Source: an uncultured Lachnospiraceae bacterium
Lineage (GTDB): Bacteria > Bacillota > Clostridia > Lachnospirales > Lachnospiraceae
Direction of reading: 5' to 3'
Length of the DNA: 59,287 nt
Assembly (NCBI GenBank): GCA_947626795.1
Contig: CANQTH010000007.1
Span: 1-59,287, forward strand
Position numbers and translations under genes: made by a program. Below the pieces are notes generated by a model. The model saw only the letters and a list, made by a program, of their open reading frames with translations, ran no database searches and was not told where the DNA came from. Shown in pieces: positions 1 to 7,978 of this stretch. Every line of letters begins with the position of its first letter. The first letter of the stretch is position 1.

Positions 1-74
1 TTCGGCTGTATCCTTCCCACTACCGGGCGGATTCGGGACTTTCACCCGTTAGAAACGTGCGCCGCCGGGCGCAC
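1..74 (-). mobile_element. 5' end of a group IIC intron, cut by the window edge
   Basis: Read on the minus strand, the sequence from position 74 starts GTGCGCCCGGC and soon reaches CTAACGGGTGAAAGTCCCG. This matches the 5' end of bacterial group II introns: the GTGYG start and the GGGT..AAGTCCCG block of domain I, closest from memory to the group IIC type (Oceanobacillus O.i.I1 starts GTGTGCCCGGC). The ribozyme body and any reverse transcriptase would lie outside the window to the left. The insertion site directly follows a terminator hairpin, which is the usual target of group IIC introns. It could instead be a truncated intron remnant, since only 74 bases are visible. Confidence 0.72.
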
Positions 75-104
75 AATCAAAGACCCCGCTGCAAGCAACG
101 GGGT
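75..104 (-). terminator. Terminator-like hairpin used as intron target
   Basis: On the minus strand ACCCCGTTGC-TT-GCAGCGGGGT forms a 10-bp stem (positions 83-104; one G.T pair) followed by CTTTGATT, then the intron start. This is the motif plus short T-rich tail that group IIC introns recognise. It lies about 215 bases beyond the stop of the secreted-protein gene at 319, which has its own closer terminator. Confidence 0.6.
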
Positions 105-217
105 ATCAATCTTGCAGCGCCCCAAGGGGCGGGGTATTTGACCCTCGCGGCATTCGTCAAATATCCATGCGAGCATGGCTATTTTCCTCATTGCTCGCGG
201 GAATAAAAAATGCGATA

Positions 218-262
218 AAAAATGCAGGAAACGCAAAATCCCCTGTTTTTCCTGCATTTTCA
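218..262 (-). terminator. Intrinsic terminator of the 622-aa secreted protein gene
   Basis: AAATGCAGGAAA (248-259 read on minus) pairs perfectly with TTTCCTGCATTT (220-231), followed on the minus strand by TTTT. It begins about 55 bases past the stop codon at 319. The A-run on the other side means it could also work on the plus strand. Confidence 0.65.
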
Positions 263-318
263 TCTGGATATTACAATTTTTTATGATTCCTTTACAATAA
301 TCTTGCAGGGCTGCCGCC

Positions 319-2187
319 TTATGGCTTCGTCTGCACCCATTTTGTGCCGGACCAGGCAGAATAGATCTTTTCTTTCTTGCCATTTACGGTCACTTCTTTA
401 TAGGAGCGGATCCGCACGTAATATTTCTTGTTCGGCTGCACGCCCGTCACCTTCTTGGACGTGGTCGTGTTCTTCAGCATCACGCTCTTCGTGTCTTTCT
501 TGGAAAATTTGCTTGTCGTGGAATATTGCAGCTCGTAGCCCTTGGTCTGCACCGTCTGCTTCTTCCAATTCACCCGGAAATCCCTGGAAGCGGGGATCAG
601 CTTGGAGATCCCAAGCCCTTTTGGCCGGATCGTGATGGTCGAGCTGTGCGTCCCCTTATAATTGCCCTTAAAGACGGCCGTCACCTTATATTTCCCCACG
701 TTTTTGCAGTCGCCGGAATACTTGAGCGTATAATCCGTGCCGCTTTTCAGCTTTTTCCCCTTGCTGTCCACGAGCGTGACCGTCGGCTTATGCGTCTTCC
801 CATCGTAGGTGAAGAGTGCTTTTGAGAGCTTGATGTATTTTGCCGCATAGATCACCGTTTTTGTCTTTTTCCCGCATTTCGAGCAGGTCTTCGTAATGCT
901 GCCGTTTGTGGACACGCCCGCTTTCGTCGTCGTGGACTTATACTTATGGTTGCAGATCCCATTCACGGAAAAGACGTATTTTCCGGTAGCCTGATCCCTG
1001 TAAGGTGTTACCCCATAAGAACTATATCCATTAACCTGCATATAATACGTCCCTGTACTCAGCTTTATTTTGTGAATGTCCTTACGATATCCCACATCAC
1101 TGTTCCATTCATTCTTATCTGTATACCAAACTTCTTTGCCGTTCGAATCAAATATCCTAATACAATAATAGCGCATATACGAGGCCATATTCACCTCGAC
1201 TTCTTTTCCTGACAACATCACAAATTTGTATGTGTCCCAATCTTCCCCAAGCGACATCTGTCCCGTATACTTTACGTCACTTGAAATCGACTTTGCCGTT
1301 GCAAACGAATCGTCGTCGCCTTCAAAAGACACTTTGGACGGTGTGTATTTCGCATTCAGAACATATCTCCCTGTGTATCCAGAAACTGTCGCATAAATAT
1401 ACGCATTAACCTGCATATAATACGTTCCTTTTTCCAAATATAAATTATAAGTATCTCGGCGATAGCCCACATCTCCATTCCATTTATTCCGATCTACATA
1501 CCAAATCTCTTTCCCATTAGCATCAGATATCCGAATGCAATAATACGGCATATATGAGGTCATGTCTAACGTCACACAGCCAATCTTAGAAAGCGTAAAC
1601 CGATACATATCGTAATCATCATTCATTGAGATCTGCCCTACCATTGTGCGCCCAAAAACGACCGGATTCGCCGAAGAAAAAGAGTCGTCTTTCTCCACAT
1701 TGTTCGTCCCCGAAGACACAAACGACGCCTTGCACACATATCGCCCAGTATACTTAAGAATTGTGCTACGATTATACCCATTGATCTGCATATAATACGT
1801 CCCTTGTTCTAAATACAGACGATATGTATCGCGGCGATAGCCGACGCTTTCCGTATATTCATTCTCATCCGTATACCAAATCTCGTCCCCTTCTGAATCA
1901 TAAAGCCGAATACAATAATATCGCATATAGGAGGTCATGTCTAACGTCACACAGCCCGCGCTCACAGCCTGAAACTTATAATAATCCAAGTCGTCATCCT
2001 CTGTGATATTGCCGCTCGCCGTATCCCCCAGGCGCATCGCGTTCGCCCCTGCAACCGTATCGTCCGAAGCCGAATCCTTGACGGTGGCAGCCAGCGCTTC
2101 CGTCGATACGCCCGCCGCCAAGCACAGCGCCCCGAGGACTGCCAAAACCCCTAACATTCTTTTCACTCTTCTCATCGTCTTTTTCAT
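319..2187 (-). CDS. Secreted protein with three PPC-like repeats and an Ig/FnIII-type C-terminal cassette
   Basis: 622 aa from the ATG at 2187, which has the purine-rich ribosome site AAGGAAGGAAAG just upstream; an in-frame ATG 19 codons earlier lacks one. Residues 1-34 form a signal peptide (basic MKKTMRRVKR, hydrophobic core, ALA cleavage site). Three repeats of about 120 residues follow (roughly 40-420). Each has the pattern YYCIR..D..G.E.WY.D.N, GYR.D.Y and GTYYMQ.N.Y, resembling pre-peptidase C-terminal (PPC) beta-sandwich domains. Then comes a CxxC pair (CSKCGKK) and a C-terminal segment of about 170 residues containing YAAKYIKLSK, NYKGTHSS and a fibronectin-III-like end (YYVRIRSY). The same segment ends the 1083-aa protein at 2952-6203. 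No sortase motif or catalytic residues are visible. Role unknown; probably surface or matrix binding. Confidence 0.85.
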   Translation of the reverse strand: MKKTMRRVKRMLGVLAVLGALCLAAGVSTEALAATVKDSASDDTVAGANAMRLGDTASGNITEDDDLDYYKFQAVSAGCVTLDMTSYMRYYCIRLYDSEGDEIWYTDENEYTESVGYRRDTYRLYLEQGTYYMQINGYNRSTILKYTGRYVCKASFVSSGTNNVEKDDSFSSANPVVFGRTMVGQISMNDDYDMYRFTLSKIGCVTLDMTSYMPYYCIRISDANGKEIWYVDRNKWNGDVGYRRDTYNLYLEKGTYYMQVNAYIYATVSGYTGRYVLNAKYTPSKVSFEGDDDSFATAKSISSDVKYTGQMSLGEDWDTYKFVMLSGKEVEVNMASYMRYYCIRIFDSNGKEVWYTDKNEWNSDVGYRKDIHKIKLSTGTYYMQVNGYSSYGVTPYRDQATGKYVFSVNGICNHKYKSTTTKAGVSTNGSITKTCSKCGKKTKTVIYAAKYIKLSKALFTYDGKTHKPTVTLVDSKGKKLKSGTDYTLKYSGDCKNVGKYKVTAVFKGNYKGTHSSTITIRPKGLGISKLIPASRDFRVNWKKQTVQTKGYELQYSTTSKFSKKDTKSVMLKNTTTSKKVTGVQPNKKYYVRIRSYKEVTVNGKKEKIYSAWSGTKWVQTKP

Positions 2188-2286
2188 TGCCTTTCTTTCC
2201 TTCCTTCTTTTTTGTGACCGCTCAGCCTTTTGGCTACAGTTCACAGTACGCCTTTTGGCCTCTTTTCGGCCCGGCCATTTTTCTTC

Positions 2287-2314
2287 TTGAATCCCCGTGA
2301 TCCTGCGCTATAAT
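2287..2314 (+). promoter_or_regulatory. Sigma-A-like promoter pointing into the FN3K remnant
   Basis: TTGAAT (2287-2292), 16-bp spacer, TATAAT (2309-2314). The predicted start of transcription falls on the first visible ATG of the remnant (2321), so either the transcript would be leaderless or the promoter arose or was captured after the 5' end of the gene was lost. Confidence 0.4.
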
Positions 2315-2320
2315 GAGGGC

Positions 2321-2862
2321 ATGAACACGAGAAAAATAAACTCAATCGAGAACCTTTCCTTTTTCTCCACGGAAGTCGAGAGGCTTTCCGCGATCGCGTC
2401 CACAGGCGCGATCCGCATCCTGCGGATCCTTGGCTATGGGACGGACAATGACCGCCCCAATTTTCCCGCGCGTCCCATCATTTCCCCGCGAAGGACAAGA
2501 AGCGAGCCAGCTGGCTGTTCGACCATCTCGATCGGTTCCTCGTCGAGCCGGAGCGTCCTTCCCTGCTGCACGGCGACCTGTGGTCGGGGAATTTCGTCAC
2601 GGGAAGGGACGGAGCCGCATGGCTGATCGACCCGGCGGCTTACGTCGGCCATGCGGAAGCCGACCTCGCCATGACGGAACTGTTCGGCAGGCTCCCCTAT
2701 CCGTTTTACGGCGCGTACCAGGAGGCCGCGCCCCTGCAGCCGGGCTACCGGGACCGCCGCGACCTGTACAACCTTTACCATCTCTTGAACCATCTGAACT
2801 TGTTTGGGGAAGATTACCTCCCGGCCGTCCAGCGCATCCTCCGGAAATACAGCCCGGCTTAA
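2321..2862 (+). pseudogene. Decayed fructosamine/ketosamine 3-kinase (FN3K family)
   Basis: Two separated pieces of one gene lie in different frames. The 5' piece (about 2333-2450) reads FFSTEVERLSAIASTGAIR, the conserved block after the N-lobe lysine region of FN3K proteins. The 3' piece (about 2495-2862) reads LLHGDLWSGNF, the catalytic-loop motif HGDLWSGN, then WLIDPAAYVGHAEADLAM, the metal-binding DPA block, and ends normally at KYSPA. The first ~50 residues and the central ~90-100 residues of the usual ~290 are missing, and a TGA at 2449 stops the second frame. An intact enzyme would phosphorylate ketosamines on glycated proteins. It is bounded by a plus-strand terminator at 2934-2960. 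Confidence 0.8.
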
Positions 2863-2870
2863 CGGGCGGA

Positions 2871-2932
2871 TTACCTCCCGGCTGCGTTTTCATGCCCTTA
2901 CGGGCTTTGCGGCAAGCGCAAAGCCATGGGCT
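2871..2932. repeat. Dispersed palindromic element, degenerate copy
   Basis: Contains GGGCTTTGCGGCAAGCGCAAAGCC, an inner palindrome of the same design as the GGACTTTGC...GCAAAGTCC core of the copies at 39716-39774 and 44224-44369, plus the CTCCCGGC and GGGCTGGG flanks seen at 37308-37534. Confidence 0.5.
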
Positions 2933-2933
2933 G

Positions 2934-2960
2934 GGCCGTCATTGGAACGGCCTATTTTTT
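2934..2960 (+). terminator. Intrinsic terminator after the FN3K remnant
   Basis: GGCCGT (2934-2939), loop of seven, ACGGCC (2947-2952), then TATTTTTT. It overlaps the stop codon of the convergent minus-strand gene (2952-2954), so the two genes end against each other. Confidence 0.75.
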
Positions 2961-5900
2961 CCTGGTCACAGCGGTTTTTGTCCGCGACCATGCCGAGTAG
3001 ATCTTTTTGCTTTCCCCGCCTTCTTTTACCGTCTTATAAGCGCGTATCCTGACATAATATTTCCTGCCTGGCTTTAATCCTTTCACCCGCTTGGACGTCG
3101 TCGTGTTTTTCAGCAATACTTTCGTCGTGTCCTTTTTGGAGAATTTGCCCGTCGTAGAATAATCCAGCTCATAACCTGTCGTCTGGCTCGTCTGCTTCTT
3201 CCATTTTACCGTAAATTCCTTCGCTTTCGGCGTGATCTTTGACACGCCTAAGCTCTTCGGCCGGATCGTGAAGACGGAGCTGTGCGTCCCTTTATAGTTC
3301 CCCCGAAAGACTGCCGTCACCTTATATTCCCCTACGTTCTTGCAGTCGCCGGAGTACGTCAGGACATAATCCGTGCCGTTTTTCAATTTCCTGCCCTTGC
3401 TGTCCATAAGCGTCACCGCGGGCTTTTGCGCCTTCCCATTATAAGTGAAGACCCCCTTCGACAATTTGATATATTTCGCGGCATAAATGGCCGTCGTGCT
3501 TTTCACGCCGCACTCCTGGCAGGTCTTCACGATGCTGCCATTTTGGGACACGCCCGCTTTCGTCACTTTCCCGCCGTCCCACGCGTGTTTCTCGCTTGCC
3601 TTAACGGCCTGCCCGCTCGCCAGCTTCGCGCCGCAGTCCTTACAATAGCTGTCTCCCGTATAGCCGTCCGCGACGCAGGTCGCTTCCCTGCTCCCTCTTA
3701 CCTCGACCGTCCCGTGGCTGCATTCTCCTGCCTGGGGCTGCGGCTTTTTCTCTGTCGCTTCCCCTTTTTCTAAAATCGCCCCACAGTCGGCGCAGCAGAT
3801 ATCGCCCGTATACCCCTCTTCTTTCTCGGTCGCCTCTTTTTGGTTCTTTCTGACCGTCCGCCCCGTATGGCGGCTGCCGTCAAGCGGGATCGCCTCCCGC
3901 CTTGTCGCCCCGCAGGCCGTGCAGGCATATTCTATTTCCCCTTCCGCTATGCAGGAAGCCTCTTTGCTCACGTTCCCGTCATCCCACTTATGCCCGGCGG
4001 CCTCGATCGGATCATCCTCATAGGAATCCCCACAGGCTGTGCAGGTGTGCGACATATATCCTTTCTCTGTGCAGGTTGGCTCCACCTTGACGCTTTCGTA
4101 AGAATGCCCCCGCGCCGGGATCTCTTCCGTATATGTCCCGCCGCATCCGGCGCACGTATAAGTGCGGACGCCCGGCTCTGTGCAGGTTGGCTCCTTCGTT
4201 ACCTGGCCTGGCCCATACTCATGCCCTAACGCCTGGATTTCCTCCGTATATGTCTCGCCGCACCGCTTACACGTATAGACTTTCGTCCCGTTCTGATCTT
4301 CCGTCGGCTCGACGGAAACGGTGCCGTCATCGTAGGAATGTCCCAACGCGTCCACCTGGCCGTCCCTGCTCTCTTCTCCGCATTTGCCGCACCGATGCAG
4401 CGTATACCCGGGTTCTGTGCAGGTCGGCTCTATGGTCGTGTCCGTAAAGCTGTGGCCTTCGGCGGGGATGGTCTCCGTATAAGAATCTCCGCATTGCGCG
4501 CACGTATAAGTCCTAACACCCTCTTTCTCACACGTCGGCGGCGTCGTGACTTTGGAAGCATACGCATGGCTGCATCCCACCTCAAACGCCACTTCTTCTG
4601 TTTCCGCGCTGAACGCATAATTTTCACATATGACTTTCGCCGTATACTTCCCGCTCCCGATCTCCGACGGATCGATGGCAATCTTGTTCCCCTTCAATTC
4701 TCGTTCTAATACTTCTTCCCCTTTTTCATTGTATATCTTCACGGTATACTTACGCCCGCTGTAGGTTATGGCATAAACCTCGATCATTTCATCCATTTCA
4801 TAGTGGTCTTTTTCCAAGAATATGTATTTTGTCTGGCTTGACAGATCCTCGTCCACGGCAAATTCGACCGCCGGCGTATCATACTGGCCGCTGCCATTTG
4901 AAACGCTAAAATATGCCGTATACTTCCCAGGCCCTAATTCCGATGCGGGGATCTTATATTTCCCATTGTCCGCCTTCGCTGTCACGACCCTCTTCCCGTC
5001 GCTGTTGTTGATCCCGATCCACTGCTCTTTTGAACAATATACCAGAACGGACACCTCAATCTCATCGCTTAGGGAATAGCTCGTTTTTGGCGTGGAGACA
5101 ACTGCTCCTTCTTTTGGCATATTTACAATCTCAAACGATACCCTTTCTGTATCTATCCCGCCCGATCCATTATAAACTGAAAAATATGCCGTATATTTTC
5201 CCACGCCCAGATTGGAGGCCTTTATTTGACATGGAACCTTCACATCTTCTGTTACTACCCGTCCCACGCCTTCTTTATCAATTCCGATTACCTGCCCCTT
5301 TGCACAGATCGTATCGACGCTAATGCTCACCGTGTCGGTCAGGTCATACCACCAACTCGAAGTATAAACAGCCGAATATGCCGGAGTGCCTACCACCGGG
5401 ATGTCAAGCCATTTCGTGTCGACCGCCCCCGCACTGTTCGAGCAGGAAAAATAGCAGGAATACTTCCCGGTTCCATATTCGCTCGCAGCCATCGTAAAAT
5501 TCCCGCCTGGCACGCTCTGCTCCTTGATCTTGACGTCGTCCTTAAACATAGACATATAATAACTGGTCGCGCCGTCCGCATGCGCCTGGACGGAAATCGT
5601 ATCCCCAAGGTCATACCACGCCTGGGACATGGATATCGTCGGGTTGGTCGGGGCGGAAGAAACCGTATAATTTGGCCTTACGATATATGCAATTGACTGC
5701 GTTTGCGTTGCATGATCCCGTACTTGCCTGCTATATAGCGAACTTCCGCTCCCGGAATTTCCTCCGATCGTACTGACATTCCCACCGGAAGCCGCATAGA
5801 CGATCTCTACATGATCTGCGCCATTATTTCCATAAAAAACGATATCTCCCTTTTTTGCCGTAGCTTTTGTGACATAATATCCACCTGCATTCACGATTTT

Positions 5901-6203
5901 TGTCCTTAAATTGGGGCAATAGCCATCTCGTGGAACCGCAGCTCCCTGCCCTGCCAGATCCGCGCAATCACTTACAAAATCAGCGCACCATTGCTCGCTA
6001 TATCCCAACTGCGACCCTGTTTTCCCTACCTGCGCCCTTGCTACTGCCACGATATCATCCGCTCCGTTTCCTGAAAGGGAATAATTTTTTGAAAAATACC
6101 CTTTCCTGTCTTGTGTCGCCAATGCAACGGAACTAAATAAATTTTCACATAACGTAACCACCAATACTGCGCATATTAATAATTTTATCTTTCTTTTCCA
6201 CAT
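2952..6203 (-). CDS. Secreted CHAP-domain protein with Ig-like and CxxC repeats
   Basis: 1083 aa; ATG at 6203 preceded by AGAAAGGAG at good spacing. Residues 1-29 are a signal peptide. A CHAP amidase/peptidase domain follows (about 45-175), with the catalytic Cys73 in EQWCADF, His131 in GADHVEIV and a following Asn149 in GGNSG. CHAP enzymes cut peptidoglycan peptides or cross-bridges. Residues ~180-540 hold four or five Ig-like repeats marked by GKYTAYFS.SNGSG. Residues ~545-870 hold repeats of about 45 residues, each with a CxxCG pair and an acidic-hydrophobic E.IPA.GH ending; they look like small treble or ribbon folds common in secreted clostridial proteins. The last ~170 residues repeat the C-terminal cassette of the neighbour at 319-2187. 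Likely a cell-wall hydrolase or surface-anchored enzyme. Confidence 0.87.
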   Translation of the reverse strand: MWKRKIKLLICAVLVVTLCENLFSSVALATQDRKGYFSKNYSLSGNGADDIVAVARAQVGKTGSQLGYSEQWCADFVSDCADLAGQGAAVPRDGYCPNLRTKIVNAGGYYVTKATAKKGDIVFYGNNGADHVEIVYAASGGNVSTIGGNSGSGSSLYSRQVRDHATQTQSIAYIVRPNYTVSSAPTNPTISMSQAWYDLGDTISVQAHADGATSYYMSMFKDDVKIKEQSVPGGNFTMAASEYGTGKYSCYFSCSNSAGAVDTKWLDIPVVGTPAYSAVYTSSWWYDLTDTVSISVDTICAKGQVIGIDKEGVGRVVTEDVKVPCQIKASNLGVGKYTAYFSVYNGSGGIDTERVSFEIVNMPKEGAVVSTPKTSYSLSDEIEVSVLVYCSKEQWIGINNSDGKRVVTAKADNGKYKIPASELGPGKYTAYFSVSNGSGQYDTPAVEFAVDEDLSSQTKYIFLEKDHYEMDEMIEVYAITYSGRKYTVKIYNEKGEEVLERELKGNKIAIDPSEIGSGKYTAKVICENYAFSAETEEVAFEVGCSHAYASKVTTPPTCEKEGVRTYTCAQCGDSYTETIPAEGHSFTDTTIEPTCTEPGYTLHRCGKCGEESRDGQVDALGHSYDDGTVSVEPTEDQNGTKVYTCKRCGETYTEEIQALGHEYGPGQVTKEPTCTEPGVRTYTCAGCGGTYTEEIPARGHSYESVKVEPTCTEKGYMSHTCTACGDSYEDDPIEAAGHKWDDGNVSKEASCIAEGEIEYACTACGATRREAIPLDGSRHTGRTVRKNQKEATEKEEGYTGDICCADCGAILEKGEATEKKPQPQAGECSHGTVEVRGSREATCVADGYTGDSYCKDCGAKLASGQAVKASEKHAWDGGKVTKAGVSQNGSIVKTCQECGVKSTTAIYAAKYIKLSKGVFTYNGKAQKPAVTLMDSKGRKLKNGTDYVLTYSGDCKNVGEYKVTAVFRGNYKGTHSSVFTIRPKSLGVSKITPKAKEFTVKWKKQTSQTTGYELDYSTTGKFSKKDTTKVLLKNTTTSKRVKGLKPGRKYYVRIRAYKTVKEGGESKKIYSAWSRTKTAVTRKK

Positions 6204-6688
6204 AAAAACTCCTTTCTACCACATTCTGTCTTATCGATGGGTTACATCAAACTACATTCTGTTACCTTTATGCTTCTCTTGGGAAAATCCGTATCCTTTA
6301 CAAGAGGTAATGCTCATTTCCCTGCCAAATGGGTTTTTATAAAATTTTGCCTTCACTGATTGCAACAGCCGTGAATGGTTTTTATAATGCGCAATCCCAC
6401 CTCCCCTGTAAATCTTCCCATGCGATTTTATTATACTCCGAAAACTTCTATTAGTCAATATTTGCTTCTTATAGTACATTTATACTAAAAAAACATACCC
6501 ATAAAATGATTACCATATACGGTCATAAAATTATTTTCTTCTGTCAAAATTTATGAAAACCATACAAAATAAGGATTCCTTTTTCCGGAATCCCCTTCCA
6601 TTTTTTGTCTATTATATGCAAATCCAATGATCTTTGGATAAATTCCCCATGATCCGAGCCATACTACCTGCATACAAGGAGGCATTTT
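6204..6688. other. AT-rich divergent intergenic region
   Basis: 485 bases between the divergent CHAP gene and XRE regulator. Near the CHAP start the minus strand carries two direct copies of ACAGAATGT (about 6220-6262), a possible regulator site. Upstream of the XRE gene there is an inverted repeat ATCCAA-6-TTGGAT (6622-6639), which could be its operator, and a stem GGATTCC...GGAATCC (6573-6593). A 75-codon minus-strand reading frame here has no recognisable family and I do not call it. Confidence 0.4.
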
Positions 6689-7048
6689 ATGAAATACCCT
6701 ATTGAACCGATCGAGCCGATTGATTACAAGGAAATCGGGGAGAAGATCCGCAAACAGCGGGAACGCCTGGGATTGACGCAAGAACAGCTAAGCGAGATCT
6801 GCGATCTGTCGACTTCTTTCGTCGGGCATATTGAGCGCGGCTCGCGCAAGCTTTCCGTTGACAGCCTTTATCGGCTCGCGTCAGCCTTGGACATGAGCGC
6901 GGATTATCTCCTTTTCGACCGCATCCAAAGGGATTCCTCTGTCCCGGAAGAGATTTCGTTCTTGCTGCGCGGCTGCAACAAAAAAGAACGCCAGCAATTC
7001 TGGCGCATCGTAAAAGTATTGGCCCGCTATGTTGACGAGCTTTTTTAA
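6689..7048 (+). CDS. XRE-family transcriptional regulator
   Basis: 119 aa with GGAGG six bases before the ATG. Residues ~12-68 are a classic lambda-Cro/XRE helix-turn-helix: IGEKIRKQRERLGLTQEQLS, then ICDLSTSFVGHIERGSRKLS, with the recognition helix and GxR turn intact. The rest is a short helical tail with no ligand domain. Such small proteins normally bind an operator in their own promoter; the ATCCAA/TTGGAT dyad at 6622-6639 is a candidate. It is divergent from the CHAP protein gene and may control it, but that is only positional inference. Confidence 0.88.
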   Translation: MKYPIEPIEPIDYKEIGEKIRKQRERLGLTQEQLSEICDLSTSFVGHIERGSRKLSVDSLYRLASALDMSADYLLFDRIQRDSSVPEEISFLLRGCNKKERQQFWRIVKVLARYVDELF

Positions 7049-7073
7049 CGCTCATCCCATAATTTATCCAGTG

Positions 7074-7105
7074 AAAAAGGCGCGCAGTCCCCTGCGTGCC
7101 TTTTT
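7074..7105 (+). terminator. Intrinsic terminator of the XRE gene
   Basis: AAAGGCGCGCAG, loop TCCC, CTGCGTGCCTTT, then TTT; the stem has one G.T pair and starts 26 bases after the stop codon. Confidence 0.85.
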
Positions 7106-7146
7106 ATAAAGCTGTTTTATTCTACTCCTGCAGGAGCTGCTGCCTG

Positions 7147-7362
7147 TCACTTTACAAGCATCTCCTCACGCTCTGCAAGCCATTCCTGAATAGTATCTAT
7201 ATCGACTTCAGCCACATCCGCAATCTCCTCACACGACATCCCTTTATCCCGAAGCCTATACGCCATCTCTCTGGCCTTTTTCATTTTACCCACTGAAATG
7301 CCTTTATTTAAGACGCCCATGCTCAAGTTGCACATACCCTGCACCTCCCCGCATAAGTCAAA
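7147..7362 (-). pseudogene. C-terminal remnant of an Rpn/PD-(D/E)XK-type nuclease-transposase family protein
   Basis: The visible reading frame ends in a typical tail of Rpn-like proteins that are abundant in gut Clostridia: GEVQGMCNLS, then KGISVGKMKKAREMAYRL, and DKGMSCEEIADVAEVD..TIQEWL, a small helix-turn-helix-like end. The nuclease core is absent: the homologous sequence stops close to the neighbouring GNAT stop codon at 7377. An ATG at 7335 preceded by GGGGAGGT could allow a 62-aa product to be made, so expression of the tail is possible. I treat it as a relic of a mobile family. Confidence 0.6.
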
Positions 7363-7376
7363 ACTGGCAACCCATC

Positions 7377-7904
7377 CTAACCCCGCGTCCTGATCTCCAT
7401 CTCGTGCCATTGTTCTCCGCCCCACGCAGAGTTCGCAATGCCCAAGTCGCGAAAGCCCATCTTTTCATACATCCCAACCTTGTCTGGAAGGCAGGTCAGG
7501 ATCAGCTTCCTGCGCCCGCTCTCCCGCGCGCGGCGGACATACTGGAACATCAGCTCGCGCGCCAGCCCCTGCCTGCGGTACTTAGGCAGCACGTCCACCC
7601 CTAAGATCATGATGTTCGCCCCCGCAGGATCGTTCAGCCCGGGGTCTTTGAAAAACTCGTCCCGGAAGGAGTCCTCGTCCGTGGCAAGCCCGGTCAAAAA
7701 TGCCGCCATTTTCCCCGTCTCGCGCTCCTGCGCCACCAAAAACAGATCCGGCGCTTTTTCGACGCGCCGCAGCATCATCTCCCGGGAACACGCCTCATGG
7801 GGCGGGAAGCAGATCCGCTCGATCTTCGCGGCCTGCTCCCCCTCCTCGCGGCGGATGTCCCGGAACAAAAACCTCTCGTACACCTGCGCATTCTCAAATT
7901 CCAT
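7377..7904 (-). CDS. GNAT-family N-acetyltransferase
   Basis: 175 aa from the ATG at 7904 (AGGAGG ribosome site); the frame stays open further upstream through a palindromic repeat, but without a start signal. The fold is a single GNAT domain. It has an N-terminal acceptor part with ICFPPHEACS, then VDVLPKYRRQGLARELM, the acetyl-CoA pyrophosphate loop (Q/RxxGxA), and a C-terminal GMYEKMGFRDLG block. The PPHEACS region resembles serotonin N-acetyltransferase (AANAT)-like relatives, so an arylalkylamine or similar amine may be the substrate; that is not certain. It lies downstream of gltD but is separated from it by the hairpin at 7922-7952. Confidence 0.85.
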   Translation of the reverse strand: MEFENAQVYERFLFRDIRREEGEQAAKIERICFPPHEACSREMMLRRVEKAPDLFLVAQERETGKMAAFLTGLATDEDSFRDEFFKDPGLNDPAGANIMILGVDVLPKYRRQGLARELMFQYVRRARESGRRKLILTCLPDKVGMYEKMGFRDLGIANSAWGGEQWHEMEIRTRG

Positions 7905-7921
7905 CCTGTATCCGCCTCCTT

Positions 7922-7952
7922 GTAACAGTTCAGCCTTCGGCTGAACTGTTAC
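7922..7952. repeat. Dispersed palindromic element, minimal perfect copy
   Basis: GTAACAGTTCAGCC, loop TTC, GGCTGAACTGTTAC: a perfect 14-bp stem. It is the simplest form of the element family and lies 26 bases after the gltD stop codon. There is no T-run on the minus strand, so it would stabilise or pause rather than terminate in the ordinary way. Confidence 0.85.
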
Positions 7953-7978
7953 GATATGTCCCATTTTCTTCCGCACTC

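Noticed and set aside
42-383. 113-codon minus-strand frame at the left end
   Set aside because: It crosses a terminator, the target hairpin and the intron boundary, so it is not a gene.
6252-6479. 75-codon minus-strand frame in the CHAP/XRE gap
   Set aside because: AT-rich region, no ribosome site, no recognisable family, and it lies in the likely promoter zone.
7922-7952. Hairpin after gltD as an intrinsic terminator
   Set aside because: The stem is strong but there is no T-run on the minus strand, and the same sequence occurs at many unrelated places; called a repeat element instead.
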